NCBI GenBank assembly: GCA_030695025.1
Contig: JAUYTX010000013.1
Coordinates: forward strand, 1-64,000
DNA from: Bacteroidales bacterium
Lineage (GTDB): Bacteria > Bacteroidota > Bacteroidia > Bacteroidales > UBA932
Direction of reading: 5' to 3'
DNA: 64,000 nucleotides
Of the stretch, positions 54,358 through 64,000 are shown piece by piece. Made by a program: the position numbers and the translations under genes. The notes under the pieces were generated by a model. That model was not told the origin of the DNA and searched no databases. It worked only from the letters and a program-made list of their open reading frames with translations. Each line of letters starts with the position of its first letter. Position 1 is the stretch's first letter.

Positions 54358-54383
54358 GTAACGGTTTTTAAAAACACAATCAT

Positions 54384-55718
54384 ATGGCAACCATTTTAGA
54401 GCAGTTTAAATCTATTGTCAATTTTTCTGACCACATAGATATTGAGGGAACTACTGAGAGTATTAAAAAAGGAATAGATTTTAAAGGTCCTAATGCATGG
54501 ATTCTCTTTTTTGCGATAATTGTAGCATCGGTTGGTCTAAATGTAAACTCAATTCCTGTTATCATTGGTGCTATGTTAATTTCACCTCTTATGGGTCCTA
54601 TAATGGGAGCAGGGCTTGCAATTGGGGTAAATGACACTGAGCTGCTTCGCAAGGCTCTTAAAAACCTTGCCGTAATGGTCATAATCAGTCTGTTTGCATC
54701 GACTGCATATTTTATTATCTCTCCTCTTGCACTTGCAGAACCAACAGAACTGCTTGCAAGAACAAGACCTACAATTTATGATGTATTCATAGCACTTTTT
54801 GGTGGTCTGGCAGGAATCGTAGAGGGGTCAAAGAGGGATAAAGGAACAGTAATTGCCGGTGTTGCCATTGCAACGGCCCTTATGCCTCCGCTCTGTACAG
54901 CCGGCTATGGCCTGGCTAACGGCAATATGTCATATTTTGGTGGTGCCATGTATCTGTTTGCTATAAACTCAATATTCATAGCCCTTGCAACCTATCTTAT
55001 GGTAAGGTATATGAAGTTCCCCCACGTTCAGTTTGCCGATCCTGCAAAACAGCGAAGAGTCAGAAGAACAATCAGTCTCTTTACACTGATTCTTGTAGTT
55101 CCAAGTATCTATACGGGTTTTCTTGTTATACGTGAAAACTCTTTTAACCAGTCTGCCAAGAGATTTATAGCAGAGAACAAAACTCTTGCAAACGGATATA
55201 TTTACGACTACTCTGTTAATCATAAGGTAAAACCTTCTCATCTGGAAATTTCTATTGCCGGAGAGAGGCTTTCCGAAAACCAGAGAGAGATATTGTTCAC
55301 CAATCTCGAACGCCATGGTATAATGAGAAGTCAGGTTAACCTAAAGTTTAATGCACTTTATGAGGAGGGTTCGAGAGAGACCGAGATGCTAAAGGGCATT
55401 TTTGAAAGGACCGATCTGGAAATTGCCAGAAAGGATGAACTAATCAATGAGCTCCGCAAAGAACTTGATTCATACAGAACCAGAGAGATTCCATACGAAC
55501 AAATTACAAAAGAGATAAAAGCTCAACATCCTGAAATAATGTCACTTACAATTGCACGTGGTGCTGAAATATCATCAGCTCCTTATGCCTCAAAGGATCA
55601 GGTTGTTGCAATAATTAAATGGAAAGTGGAGCTCTCTGCAGCAGAGATAACCAAATTACAGGAGTGGCTATCTGTCAGATTAAATGTAACAAATGTTAAA
55701 ATTGTACAACTTAAATAG
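54384..55718 (+). CDS. DUF389 domain membrane protein
   Basis: VIIGAMLISPLMGPIMGAGLAIGVND and GVAIATALMPPLCTAGYGLANG. Confidence 0.88.
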   Translation: MATILEQFKSIVNFSDHIDIEGTTESIKKGIDFKGPNAWILFFAIIVASVGLNVNSIPVIIGAMLISPLMGPIMGAGLAIGVNDTELLRKALKNLAVMVIISLFASTAYFIISPLALAEPTELLARTRPTIYDVFIALFGGLAGIVEGSKRDKGTVIAGVAIATALMPPLCTAGYGLANGNMSYFGGAMYLFAINSIFIALATYLMVRYMKFPHVQFADPAKQRRVRRTISLFTLILVVPSIYTGFLVIRENSFNQSAKRFIAENKTLANGYIYDYSVNHKVKPSHLEISIAGERLSENQREILFTNLERHGIMRSQVNLKFNALYEEGSRETEMLKGIFERTDLEIARKDELINELRKELDSYRTREIPYEQITKEIKAQHPEIMSLTIARGAEISSAPYASKDQVVAIIKWKVELSAAEITKLQEWLSVRLNVTNVKIVQLK

Positions 55719-56786
55719 ATGAAGGTTATTGCGGTAGTTATTTTTCAGTTGATCTCGCTTCTCGCGGTGGGAAGCTCAGATACTCTGAAACTTCTCTTTA
55801 TTGGTGATGTGATGCAGCACGCTGCCCAACTGGATGCAGCATTCGACGGTAACGGCAAAAGAAGAGATGCCGCCTCATACAGCTATACCAGTTATTTTCA
55901 GTATCTTAAACCACATTTTAAAAAGGCAGATATTATAGCCGCCAATATGGAGACAACTTTTGGACCTGCTCCCTTTACCGGATATCCTGCGTTTTGCTCC
56001 CCATCTTCTCTGGCTCAGGAGGCTAAAGAGAGCGGAATTAACCTCTTTTTTGCTTCTAATAACCATTCGGTTGACAGAGGTGCTGCCGGATTAAAAGGGA
56101 CAATTGAACTGTATGAGCAGTTGGGCATCCCCTTTACAGGTATTTATCGTAACAGTAATGAGGAGTCGGCTAATCACCCGCTTATACTTAGCAAAAAGAA
56201 CATAAAAATTGCATTTCTTAACTACACCTATGGCACAAACGGCATAGCAGTACCCTCTCCATACATTGTTAAACTTCTGGATTCGTCAACTGTTCGCAGA
56301 GATCTTGCTGCTGCCCGTTTTGCAAAACCCGATTTTATAATTGTATCGGTTCATTGGGGAGAAGAGTATAAGCTTAGCCCTTCGATAAGCCAATTCAATT
56401 GGGAATCTCTCTTTTATGCTAACGGAGCTGATATTGTTATTGGATCACACCCACATGTTCCTCAGGATGTTGTGACATATCGTGACCCAAACGGTGATAT
56501 AGAACACATAACTGCCTACTCGCTTGGCAACGCAATTTCAAACATGACAGCAAAAGATACAAGAGTAGGTATAATGCTGGAGGTGTGTCTTGTAAAAACC
56601 TGTTTTGAGCAAAAAGAGCTGCTGCAACCTAAAGTTCACTATATTTGGACATCAAGACCTGCCGCAACAGGAGGTTACTTTACCATTGTTCCGATGAAAG
56701 AGTATTTGCAGGCACCCTCTGCCTTTGGTATTAATGGAGAGCATGAATTAATCGAAAGATATTACAACACATTTGAAAAGAGATGA
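55719..56786 (+). CDS. CapA family (PGA_cap-like metallophosphatase) protein
   Basis: LLFIGDVMQHAAQ, ASNNHSVDRGAAGL, VSVHWGEEY, GSHPHVPQDV. Confidence 0.88.
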   Translation: MKVIAVVIFQLISLLAVGSSDTLKLLFIGDVMQHAAQLDAAFDGNGKRRDAASYSYTSYFQYLKPHFKKADIIAANMETTFGPAPFTGYPAFCSPSSLAQEAKESGINLFFASNNHSVDRGAAGLKGTIELYEQLGIPFTGIYRNSNEESANHPLILSKKNIKIAFLNYTYGTNGIAVPSPYIVKLLDSSTVRRDLAAARFAKPDFIIVSVHWGEEYKLSPSISQFNWESLFYANGADIVIGSHPHVPQDVVTYRDPNGDIEHITAYSLGNAISNMTAKDTRVGIMLEVCLVKTCFEQKELLQPKVHYIWTSRPAATGGYFTIVPMKEYLQAPSAFGINGEHELIERYYNTFEKR

Positions 56787-57730
56787 TAGAGAAAGTTATT
56801 AGATTGGAAGAGATAGATCCTGTAGATATTTACGGAGTAAAAAACAGGCTTATAGATCTGTTGGCGGCATATTTCCCCAAAATGAGAGTTGTTGCCAGAG
56901 GTTCAGAAATTAATCTAAAGGGAAGTGCGAAAGATATTAAGTTGTTCGAAGAGAAAATAAACAGACTGATAGAGATTCGCAGCAAAAAAAGGCGGCTGAG
57001 CGAAGATGATGTAAACTCTCTGTTTGTTGTCACACAATCAGGAGAGGTGATTAACGAACTTCCGGAAAATGAGATAATCGTTTACGGGAATGAGGGTAAG
57101 GTGATTAATGCCAGAACAATCAACCAAAAAAAGCTGGTGGAGTGTTATGAGAAAAGTGATCTTATTTTTGCAATCGGCCCTGCCGGTACAGGCAAGACAT
57201 ATACTGCCATTGCCCTGGCAGTAAGAGCATTAAAAAACAGAGAGGTAAAGAGATTGCTTCTTACCAGGCCTGCTGTTGAGGCAGGCGAGAGGCTGGGTTT
57301 TCTTCCTGGCGATATGCGTGACAAACTGGACCCATACCTTCAGCCTCTGTACGATGCCCTCAGAGATATGATTCCTGCAAAGAGGCTTGCCGAACTTATG
57401 GAAGATGGAATAATTCAGATTGCCCCACTAGCCTATATGAGAGACCGCACTCTTGAAAGTGCCTTTGTAATACTTGACGAGGCACAGAACACAACAATGG
57501 GTCAGCTAAAGATGTTCCTTACCCGTATGGGCAATAACTCCAAATTCATTGTCACAGGAGATGCTACACAAATTGACCTTCCAAAAAAGAGTGACTCCGG
57601 ACTGCTAAGAGGGGTTAAGATGACAGGTAAAATAACTGGAGTCTCTGTTGTTGAGTTTGACAAAGGGGATATCGTAAGACACCCCCTTGTTTCAAAAATT
57701 GTTCAGGCATTTGAAGATAGCGGAGAGTAA
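56783..57730 (+). CDS. PhoH family ATPase
   Basis: FAIGPAGTGKTYTAIALAVRAL, LTRPAVEAGERLGFLPGD, ILDEAQNTTMGQLKMFLTRMG. Confidence 0.94.
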   Translation: MIEKVIRLEEIDPVDIYGVKNRLIDLLAAYFPKMRVVARGSEINLKGSAKDIKLFEEKINRLIEIRSKKRRLSEDDVNSLFVVTQSGEVINELPENEIIVYGNEGKVINARTINQKKLVECYEKSDLIFAIGPAGTGKTYTAIALAVRALKNREVKRLLLTRPAVEAGERLGFLPGDMRDKLDPYLQPLYDALRDMIPAKRLAELMEDGIIQIAPLAYMRDRTLESAFVILDEAQNTTMGQLKMFLTRMGNNSKFIVTGDATQIDLPKKSDSGLLRGVKMTGKITGVSVVEFDKGDIVRHPLVSKIVQAFEDSGE

Positions 57731-57758
57731 ATCCGTAAAAGATTTAATCTCAAAGCTG

Positions 57759-59390
57759 TTATCCTCTGCGAAGAACTCCTCCTCCCATTTTACCGGTTGG
57801 AGAACCATTAGAAATTGTCCATATACCATTTACAAGCACCTCATTAATCCCTGTGGCAAACTGGTGTGGCTGTGCAAATGTTGCTGTATCGATAATTTTT
57901 TCAGTGTCAAACACCACAATATCTGCCTGATAACCCGGTATCAGCAATCCTCTGTTTTTGAGTCCGAGTCTCTCTGCAGGCAACATTGTACATTTTTTAA
58001 CCGCCTCTGCTACGCTCATTAATGATTCCTCTCTGCAATATTTTCCGATAAAACGAGGGAATGTACCGTATGAGCGCGGGTGTGGCATACTCTGCCCCAG
58101 CGGACCTTCCGGTGAATACACGCTACCGTCGGAAGCCGGCATTCCAAGAGGATGTGAAAGAAACATCTTCACGTTCTCTTCTGTCATTGCAAATCCAATT
58201 ATACTAACCGAGACCCTCTCTTCAATCAGCAAATCCCTGATGAATGGCCATGGATCTTTTCCTGTCAGTTTACTGCACTCCTCAACATTCAAGCCGATAA
58301 ACCTCTTGTTGTCTTCTTGTTTGCAAGAGGTTACCACAACATTTTGAGGTCCTCCCAGGCGTTTGATTCGTGACATTGCATACTCCCCGATTTTCCCGGA
58401 GATTGTCTCGTCTTTCAATCTTGCAATTATCTCATCTTTTGTGCCTTGTCTTTCACTCAAAGGAATAAATGTCGACATGCCGGTAGAGAAAGCTGTGTAC
58501 GGATATCTGTCAAAGGCAATATCCAAACCTCCGGCTCTGGCTTGCTCAATCTGCTTTAGTAGAGCAGGAGCTTTATGCCAGTTTGCTGCGTTTTGTGCCT
58601 TGAGGTGTGATATCTGGAGCTTTACTCCGGCCGCTCTTGCAATATCTATTGACTCGGCAACAGACTCTTCGACTCTGTCATCTTCGTTCCTCATATGTAT
58701 TGCAAACAGCCCTCCGTATTTGGCTACCACTTTGCAAAGTTCAGCAATCTCTTCGTTTGTTGCGTATGAACCCGGAGTGTACTCCAGTCCGCATGAAATT
58801 CCCATTGCTCCCTGCTCCATCTGAAGTTCAAGAATGCTCTTCATTCTCTCCAGTTGCTCCTGGGTTGCCCTTACATCATTTTCTCCCACTACAAATTCCC
58901 TCAACTGTCCCTGGCCTACAAAAGATCCAAGATTAATTCCGTTTTGCTGGGCTGACATATCGCCAAAGAAGTTGTCCAAATTTTCCCATTTCTTACCGGG
59001 AAAAGGAGATCCTCCACAATTGCCTGCAATGTCTGTTGTTACCCCTTGATAGATTTTACTGTCACCAAGCGGGGCAGAAAACATGTTGTCATCGGTATGA
59101 GTGTGTATATCAATAAAACCAGGTGAGACAGCAGCCCCTTTAGCATCAACAACAATATCGGCACTCTCTCCAAGAGAGGTTGCCATGGCAGTTATTTTAC
59201 CATCTTTGATTCCGATTTCACCCGGATAGGGTCTTCCTCCCTCTCCGTTGTAAATAATTCCTCCTTTGATAATTGTATCAAAACGATTATTGGCCCTGAT
59301 AATTGAGCCACCTGCAAAACCAAGACCCAGAGCTGCTCCTGAAATAACAGATGTCCTGATGAAGTCTCTTCTGGAAATTTTACTGCCCAT
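57759..59390 (-). CDS. N-acyl-D-amino-acid deacylase / D-aminoacylase (amidohydrolase), Tat-like signal
   Basis: SRRDFIRTSV; SPGFIDIHTHTDDNMF; GGLFAIHMRNEDDRVEESVAESIDIAR. Confidence 0.88.
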   Translation of the reverse strand: MGSKISRRDFIRTSVISGAALGLGFAGGSIIRANNRFDTIIKGGIIYNGEGGRPYPGEIGIKDGKITAMATSLGESADIVVDAKGAAVSPGFIDIHTHTDDNMFSAPLGDSKIYQGVTTDIAGNCGGSPFPGKKWENLDNFFGDMSAQQNGINLGSFVGQGQLREFVVGENDVRATQEQLERMKSILELQMEQGAMGISCGLEYTPGSYATNEEIAELCKVVAKYGGLFAIHMRNEDDRVEESVAESIDIARAAGVKLQISHLKAQNAANWHKAPALLKQIEQARAGGLDIAFDRYPYTAFSTGMSTFIPLSERQGTKDEIIARLKDETISGKIGEYAMSRIKRLGGPQNVVVTSCKQEDNKRFIGLNVEECSKLTGKDPWPFIRDLLIEERVSVSIIGFAMTEENVKMFLSHPLGMPASDGSVYSPEGPLGQSMPHPRSYGTFPRFIGKYCREESLMSVAEAVKKCTMLPAERLGLKNRGLLIPGYQADIVVFDTEKIIDTATFAQPHQFATGINEVLVNGIWTISNGSPTGKMGGGVLRRG

Positions 59391-59409
59391 ATTTTAAGTT
59401 TTTTAAGGT

Positions 59410-60417
59410 TTATTGCTTGGTTTTGATTCCTTTACTCATGTAAACTTCAAGTTTACCATCCTTTGAATAGATAAGGTATCCCTCTATTCCGGGGGTCTTT
59501 TCAATCACCTCGATGGATTTTTCAAGTCCCGCAACCATGAAGTATGTTCCGTAAGCATCGGCAGTCATGGCATCGGCAGCAATAACAGTTGCACTCAGTA
59601 AATTATCTCTTACCGGATATCCTGTTTTGGGATTTATTGTGTGAGAATATTTCTCCCCGTTCTCTTCATAAAACTTCCGGTAGTTTCCGGATGTGGCAAG
59701 ACCACCTCCGCTAAGTAACAATATGTCCTGAATTTCGTGACCCTGAATCATGTTACCTTCTAAAGGCTTGTCTATTCCCACGCTCCAGCTTTTGCCTTTA
59801 GGATTAACCCCTTTGCAAAAAATCTCTCCTCCAATCTCGATCAGATAATTTTTTATTCCCAGATTGTCAAATGCCCTCCCTATCACATCTGCTGTGTAGC
59901 CTTGTGCAATTGCGTTAAAATTAAGCTTTACTCCCGGGCTCTTCTTGATAATTTTTGTTCCCTCAAGGGCAACTTTATCCATTCCGACAAATTGCATAAC
60001 AGAGTCTATAATCTGTTGATTTACTGTTGCTTTATTCTTAAATCCAAACCCCCATATGTCAAACAAAGGGGCGGCTGACACATCAAACAGACCCTCTGAA
60101 ATTCTATACATTTCAACAGAACGGTTAAAGACATCGGCAAACATAATGTCTACCTTAACAGAGTCACCGTTGTTTACTTGTGAAATTATTGATTCGGGAT
60201 TATATCCGCTCATTGAGAAATCAACCATCTTAAGAAGCGATTCTGTCAATGAATCGGGAACAAAATCTACATCATTGGAATAGACAATGTGATATGTGGT
60301 ACCCTGTGTAAATCCATCTATGGTTTTGTATTCTGTTTTTTCTTTGCAACCTATTGCAATTACCGCTGTTATGAATAAAAGGGGTAGAATTTTTCTGAAG
60401 AGGGGGTAATATTTCAT
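59410..60417 (-). CDS. apbE: FAD:protein FMN transferase
   Basis: KLNFNAIAQGYTADVIGRAFDNLGIKNYLIEIGGEIFCKG, HTINPKTGYPVRDNLLSATVIAADAMTADAYGT. Confidence 0.93.
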   Translation of the reverse strand: MKYYPLFRKILPLLFITAVIAIGCKEKTEYKTIDGFTQGTTYHIVYSNDVDFVPDSLTESLLKMVDFSMSGYNPESIISQVNNGDSVKVDIMFADVFNRSVEMYRISEGLFDVSAAPLFDIWGFGFKNKATVNQQIIDSVMQFVGMDKVALEGTKIIKKSPGVKLNFNAIAQGYTADVIGRAFDNLGIKNYLIEIGGEIFCKGVNPKGKSWSVGIDKPLEGNMIQGHEIQDILLLSGGGLATSGNYRKFYEENGEKYSHTINPKTGYPVRDNLLSATVIAADAMTADAYGTYFMVAGLEKSIEVIEKTPGIEGYLIYSKDGKLEVYMSKGIKTKQ

Positions 60418-60457
60418 TGTGAGGATCATTTTGGCACAAATTTAGAATAAAAAAGCA

Positions 60458-60465
60458 TATCTTTG
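60458..60465 (+). promoter_or_regulatory. -7 promoter box (TATCTTTG)
   Basis: Exact TAnnTTTG match 26 nt before ATG. Confidence 0.5.
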
Positions 60466-60491
60466 TCCACTAATTCGACAGCGGTTATTAT

Positions 60492-61505
60492 ATGAAAAAA
60501 TATTTTGGTCTTCTTCCGTTAACACTAGTTATTACACTTATTGCTTTCTCATCTTGTAAAAAAGATGATCCTGCTGATGATTCTCAGTACATGGAGGGTT
60601 CTATGGCTTTTGCTTTACCTAAATATCTGATTGCAAAATCGCCGGTAGAACTTGAAGTAAGCGGCATTACCCTTCCTGCATCAGGAATCACATATAAATG
60701 GAATACTACAGGTTTTGGCGTTGACTCGATAGTTGGACAAAAGGTAACTGTAACTGCACCTGCAGCCTGGGGAGATTATTCGGTGATAGTCACTGCAACC
60801 CACCCCGAATACAACTCCGCTGTAATAACAAAATCAACAACTGTAATTGACCCCTCTTCAAAAAGCAGCTTCTCCGGAATTGTTAAGACCAATGATTCTA
60901 TTATTGACTCCAGAGACGGAACTGTTTACTATTACAAAACATTTGACAAACTAAACTGGTTTGTTAGTAACCTCAATTGGAAAGGCGCAGGAAAACCTTA
61001 TCAGAACGAGTCTGCCCTTTCAGAAGTTTTAGGTATGCTATATTCCTGGAGTGAAGCTACAGGAGGTGTAAACAGAACAGGGCTTGGGAACGGGCCTCAG
61101 GGTGTTTGCCCTCAAGGTTGGTCTTTGCCAACAAGAGAAGATTGGGAGAACTTTGGCTCGGCAGTTAAAGGGGCTCCACTTTCATTTGATGATAATTGGG
61201 CAGGAATAGGTTCAAAAGCAGCAGTGAACGCAATGCTTAACGGAAAAAGCATGTGGAAATACAGCCCCGACAATATGAAAGAGAACAACTCAGGCTGGAA
61301 TGCAATTCCTGCAGGCAGTTCAACCAATAACTTCAACTATTTTACCAACATTAATATGTTTGGTTTCTGGTGGAGTGCATCCCAAAAAGACTCCACTAAC
61401 GGAGAATATCGTTTTATCCACTTTGACAACTCATCTTTCCCTTATAACTTCGCAAACAAGGCAAACTTCGGGGCATCTGTCAGGTGTGTTAAACTCGCTA
61501 AATAG
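60492..61505 (+). CDS. FISUMP-domain (Fibrobacter succinogenes major paralogous domain) lipoprotein
   Basis: Lipobox AFSSCKKD; YYYKTFDKLNWFVSNLNW, GVCPQGWSLPTREDWENFG, FWWSAS, ASVRCVK. Confidence 0.85.
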   Translation: MKKYFGLLPLTLVITLIAFSSCKKDDPADDSQYMEGSMAFALPKYLIAKSPVELEVSGITLPASGITYKWNTTGFGVDSIVGQKVTVTAPAAWGDYSVIVTATHPEYNSAVITKSTTVIDPSSKSSFSGIVKTNDSIIDSRDGTVYYYKTFDKLNWFVSNLNWKGAGKPYQNESALSEVLGMLYSWSEATGGVNRTGLGNGPQGVCPQGWSLPTREDWENFGSAVKGAPLSFDDNWAGIGSKAAVNAMLNGKSMWKYSPDNMKENNSGWNAIPAGSSTNNFNYFTNINMFGFWWSASQKDSTNGEYRFIHFDNSSFPYNFANKANFGASVRCVKLAK

Positions 61506-61531
61506 TTTATTAACTTAAATAAAAAGAAATT

Positions 61532-62128
61532 ATGAAACTGTCAAAAGGCATTATTGCATTATTGGTAGTCCTCGGTGTGGTATTAATTACTTTTATGTGG
61601 GCTAAAAATGGCTACAACCGCATGGTTGGCAATGAGGAACAGGTAACTACAGCCTGGTCGCAGGTTGAGAATGTATATCAAAGAAGGGCTGACCTTATCC
61701 CAAATCTTGTTGCAACAGTTCAGGGTTATGCCTCTCACGAAAGAGAGACACTTGAAGGTGTTGTAAATGCAAGGGCAAAGGCAACTCAAACTACAATTGA
61801 CCCTGCCAACATGACCCAGGCACAGATGGCTAACTTCCAGCAGACTCAGGGAGAACTCTCTCAGGCACTGGGCAGGCTGATGGTCGTTGTTGAGAGATAT
61901 CCCGATCTTAAAGCCAATCAAAACTTTTTGGAACTACAGGCTCAGCTTGAAGGAACAGAGAACAGGATCACAGTTGAGAGGCAGAAATACAACGAGGTTG
62001 TAAGAGTTTACAATACAAATATCCGCCGTTTCCCGTCAAATATTCTTGCCGGCATATTCGGATTTGAGAGAAAGATTAACTTCGAGGCCAAAGAGGGTGC
62101 AGATGTTGCCCCTGTTGTTCAGTTTTAA
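61532..62128 (+). CDS. LemA family protein
   Basis: GYNRMVGNEEQVTTAWSQVENVYQRRADLIPNLVATVQGYASHE. Confidence 0.95.
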   Translation: MKLSKGIIALLVVLGVVLITFMWAKNGYNRMVGNEEQVTTAWSQVENVYQRRADLIPNLVATVQGYASHERETLEGVVNARAKATQTTIDPANMTQAQMANFQQTQGELSQALGRLMVVVERYPDLKANQNFLELQAQLEGTENRITVERQKYNEVVRVYNTNIRRFPSNILAGIFGFERKINFEAKEGADVAPVVQF

Positions 62129-62130
62129 CC

Positions 62131-62568
62131 GTGGCCTCATCGGAATTTTTGTCAAAAAGTGAGCAGAGTCAGATTGTTAAGGCTATTGAATCTGCAGAGC
62201 TCAACACATCGGGAGAGATAAGAGTTCATCTTGAATCAACATGTGCAGGTGACCCTGTTGCCCGTACTGTTTATCTCTTCGGTAAACTGGGTATGCACAA
62301 AACCAGGGAAAGGAACGGCGTGTTGATATATATCGCATGGAAATCCCATAAGTTTGCAATCATAGGCGACAGCGGAATAAATTCAAAGGTTCCTGAAAAT
62401 TTCTGGGAGGAAGAGAAGGAGATTCTGCTTGGATTCTTAAAGGAGGGCAAGATTGCAGATGGACTCACCGAAGTTATTAAACTTGCGGGTAATAAGCTTA
62501 AAGAATTTTTCCCATACCAACAGGACGATACAAATGAACAAAGCAACGAAATCTCTTTTGGCGATTAG
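62131..62568 (+). CDS. TPM-domain protein (GTG start)
   Basis: AIESAELNTSGEIRVHLESTC, IAWKSHKFAIIGDSGINSKVPENFWEE. Confidence 0.85.
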   Translation: MASSEFLSKSEQSQIVKAIESAELNTSGEIRVHLESTCAGDPVARTVYLFGKLGMHKTRERNGVLIYIAWKSHKFAIIGDSGINSKVPENFWEEEKEILLGFLKEGKIADGLTEVIKLAGNKLKEFFPYQQDDTNEQSNEISFGD

Positions 62569-63355
62569 ATATCTGGCGGTTTTCACCGCTTTGATTCTAA
62601 CCTGGAGTAACTCATATGCGCAGATTCCTTCAAGACCCTCACCTCCTGTTCTTGTAAACGACCTGGCGTCTGTTTTCACATCTACTGAAAGGAGCGAACT
62701 TGAAAGAAGGCTTGTAGAATTCGCCAATAACACTTCTAATCAAATTGTAATCGTTACCCTTAGCACTCTTGACGGAAACGACAAAGCTCAGGTAGCCTTT
62801 TCAATAGGGCAAACCTGGGGAGTGGGTGATTCCAAATTCAATAATGGTCTTGTAATTCTGGTTAAGCCCAAAAAAGGATCCGAGAGGGGAGAAGCCTTTA
62901 TAGCAACAGGTTACGGTCTGGAGGGGGCACTTCCGGATGCAGTTTGCAAGAGAGTTGTTGAAAACGAGATGATTCCTTTTTTTCGTCAGAACAGGTACTA
63001 CGACGGACTGATGGCATCTCTGGATGTTATTCTGCCTATTGCTGCCGGTGAATATAGTCATAGTCAATACACTAAAGGAGCAGATGGCTCTTTCCTCCCG
63101 GCAATAGCTGTTCTATTTTTCGTAATTGTTTTTATTGTCTCTATGATTTCCAAAAAAGGTGGTGGCACAACCAACCTTGGAGGAGGCAATAAAAGAGGTC
63201 CAAGCGCATTGGATTTACTGTTATTGGGTTCAATTCTCTCATCTGCCGGAAGAGGCCGCTCAGGTGGTTTCGGTGGCGGAGGATTCGGAGGTGGAGGTTT
63301 CGGTGGTTTCGGTGGCGGAGGATTTGGTGGAGGCGGTGCCGGAGGAAGCTGGTAA
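62534..63355 (+). CDS. TPM-domain protein (YgcG-like) with Gly-rich C-terminus
   Basis: VNDLASVFTSTERSELERRLVEFANNTSNQIVIVTL; start at MNKATKSLLAIRYLAVF; GFGGGGFGGGGFGGFGGGG tail. Confidence 0.87.
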   Translation: MNKATKSLLAIRYLAVFTALILTWSNSYAQIPSRPSPPVLVNDLASVFTSTERSELERRLVEFANNTSNQIVIVTLSTLDGNDKAQVAFSIGQTWGVGDSKFNNGLVILVKPKKGSERGEAFIATGYGLEGALPDAVCKRVVENEMIPFFRQNRYYDGLMASLDVILPIAAGEYSHSQYTKGADGSFLPAIAVLFFVIVFIVSMISKKGGGTTNLGGGNKRGPSALDLLLLGSILSSAGRGRSGGFGGGGFGGGGFGGFGGGGFGGGGAGGSW

Positions 63356-63375
63356 AAGCCTCCCCCATTAACCAT

Positions 63376-64000
63376 CTATTCAATATTCCAAACACCCATC
63401 GCTGTCTCAAGTTTTACAAGAGCCATTGACTTATCGTATATTACAGAATACAACGAGTGTAGAATTTCGTCGTAACTTCTTTGTGCATCCAACACTTCGA
63501 TCAGGTGAATATCACCATTGTTGTAATCTTTTCTCTTCTCATCCAATACCTCTTTTGCTGTTCTGACAATACCTGCAGTTAAGAATTTTAATTTCTTATC
63601 GGTTGCCAAATACTCATTGTAAGCATTTATTACCTCAGAAGTCACCTCTCTCTCGGCCTGAATGTATCTTAGTTCTGCCTGTTTTCTTCTAACCTCGGCT
63701 GATTGAATTTCACCCTTTGACCTATTAAACAGAGGTATCGGGAAAGAGACTCCCAACTCAACTCCCCCGTGTCTTGGTGCCGGAGCCAATTCGTTCTTTA
63801 CCTCAGAATTAAAACCATAACCCAGGAAAATATCAAACTCGGGAATTCTCTCCTTTTTTGCAGCAACGACAGATAGCTTTGATACATCTATCTCTTTTTT
63901 AGCAGCAAGTATGTCTGCTCTTCTGGTAATTGCTGTCTGTATTATCTCGCTTAAATTAAAAATTTTAGAATTCCATATGTTTTTAGTTTCAGGGATATAA
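63376..64000 (-). CDS. TolC-family outer membrane efflux protein, C-terminal part (5' end outside window)
   Basis: Frame continues to the window edge beyond the ORF-track TTG start: IPEFDIFLGYGFNSEVKNELAPAPRHGGVELGVSFPIPLFNRSKGEIQSAEVRRKQAEL. Confidence 0.85.
   Translation of the reverse strand, partial: YIPETKNIWNSKIFNLSEIIQTAITRRADILAAKKEIDVSKLSVVAAKKERIPEFDIFLGYGFNSEVKNELAPAPRHGGVELGVSFPIPLFNRSKGEIQSAEVRRKQAELRYIQAEREVTSEVINAYNEYLATDKKLKFLTAGIVRTAKEVLDEKRKDYNNGDIHLIEVLDAQRSYDEILHSLYSVIYDKSMALVKLETAMGVWNIE

Noticed and set aside
63260-63350. Short Gly-coding tandem repeats and a Pro-rich antisense ORF
   Set aside because: Gly-rich tails are usual in YgcG-like TPM proteins; the antisense Pro-rich ORF is its shadow.
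1-64000. CRISPR arrays, prophage, restriction-modification, toxin-antitoxin or other defence systems
   Set aside because: None recognised. No regular spacer repeats, phage structural genes, transposases or integrases were seen.

Overview
The window is a chromosomal segment from a Bacteroidota (probably Bacteroidales) genome. I infer this from TAnnTTTG -7 promoter boxes, the Bacteroidota-type RNA polymerase omega subunit, the bamD-rpoZ-coaBC-recN cluster, SusC/TonB-type outer-membrane beta-barrels and a FISUMP protein. Most of it is ordinary housekeeping DNA: purC (partial), trxB, bamD, rpoZ, coaBC, recN, nagB, efp, dnaX, lptB, methylmalonyl-CoA mutase, the metY-metX-thrA-asd operon, parE, leuS, gcvT, phoH, apbE, lemA and others, plus one tRNA-Phe. 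Three signals stand out that the ORF track does not show. (1) An unannotated 44-aa leader ORF (34882-35016) upstream of the Met/Thr/Ile biosynthesis operon has a C-terminus rich in Thr, Ile and Met codons (STGITIFTSTTMMMRMHRKMHS*). It is followed by competing hairpins, which suggests attenuation without a SAM riboswitch. (2) A family of ~165-175 bp intergenic imperfect palindromes occurs three times (19923-20099, 42888-43058, 43266-43436), with compensatory base changes between copies; it may be a structured RNA or a hairpin mobile element. (3) An A7 slippery run in the dnaX linker, in the correct phase, leads after a -1 shift to a stop two codons later, predicting a 405-aa gamma-like product. 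All calls come from reading the sequence; no searches were run.
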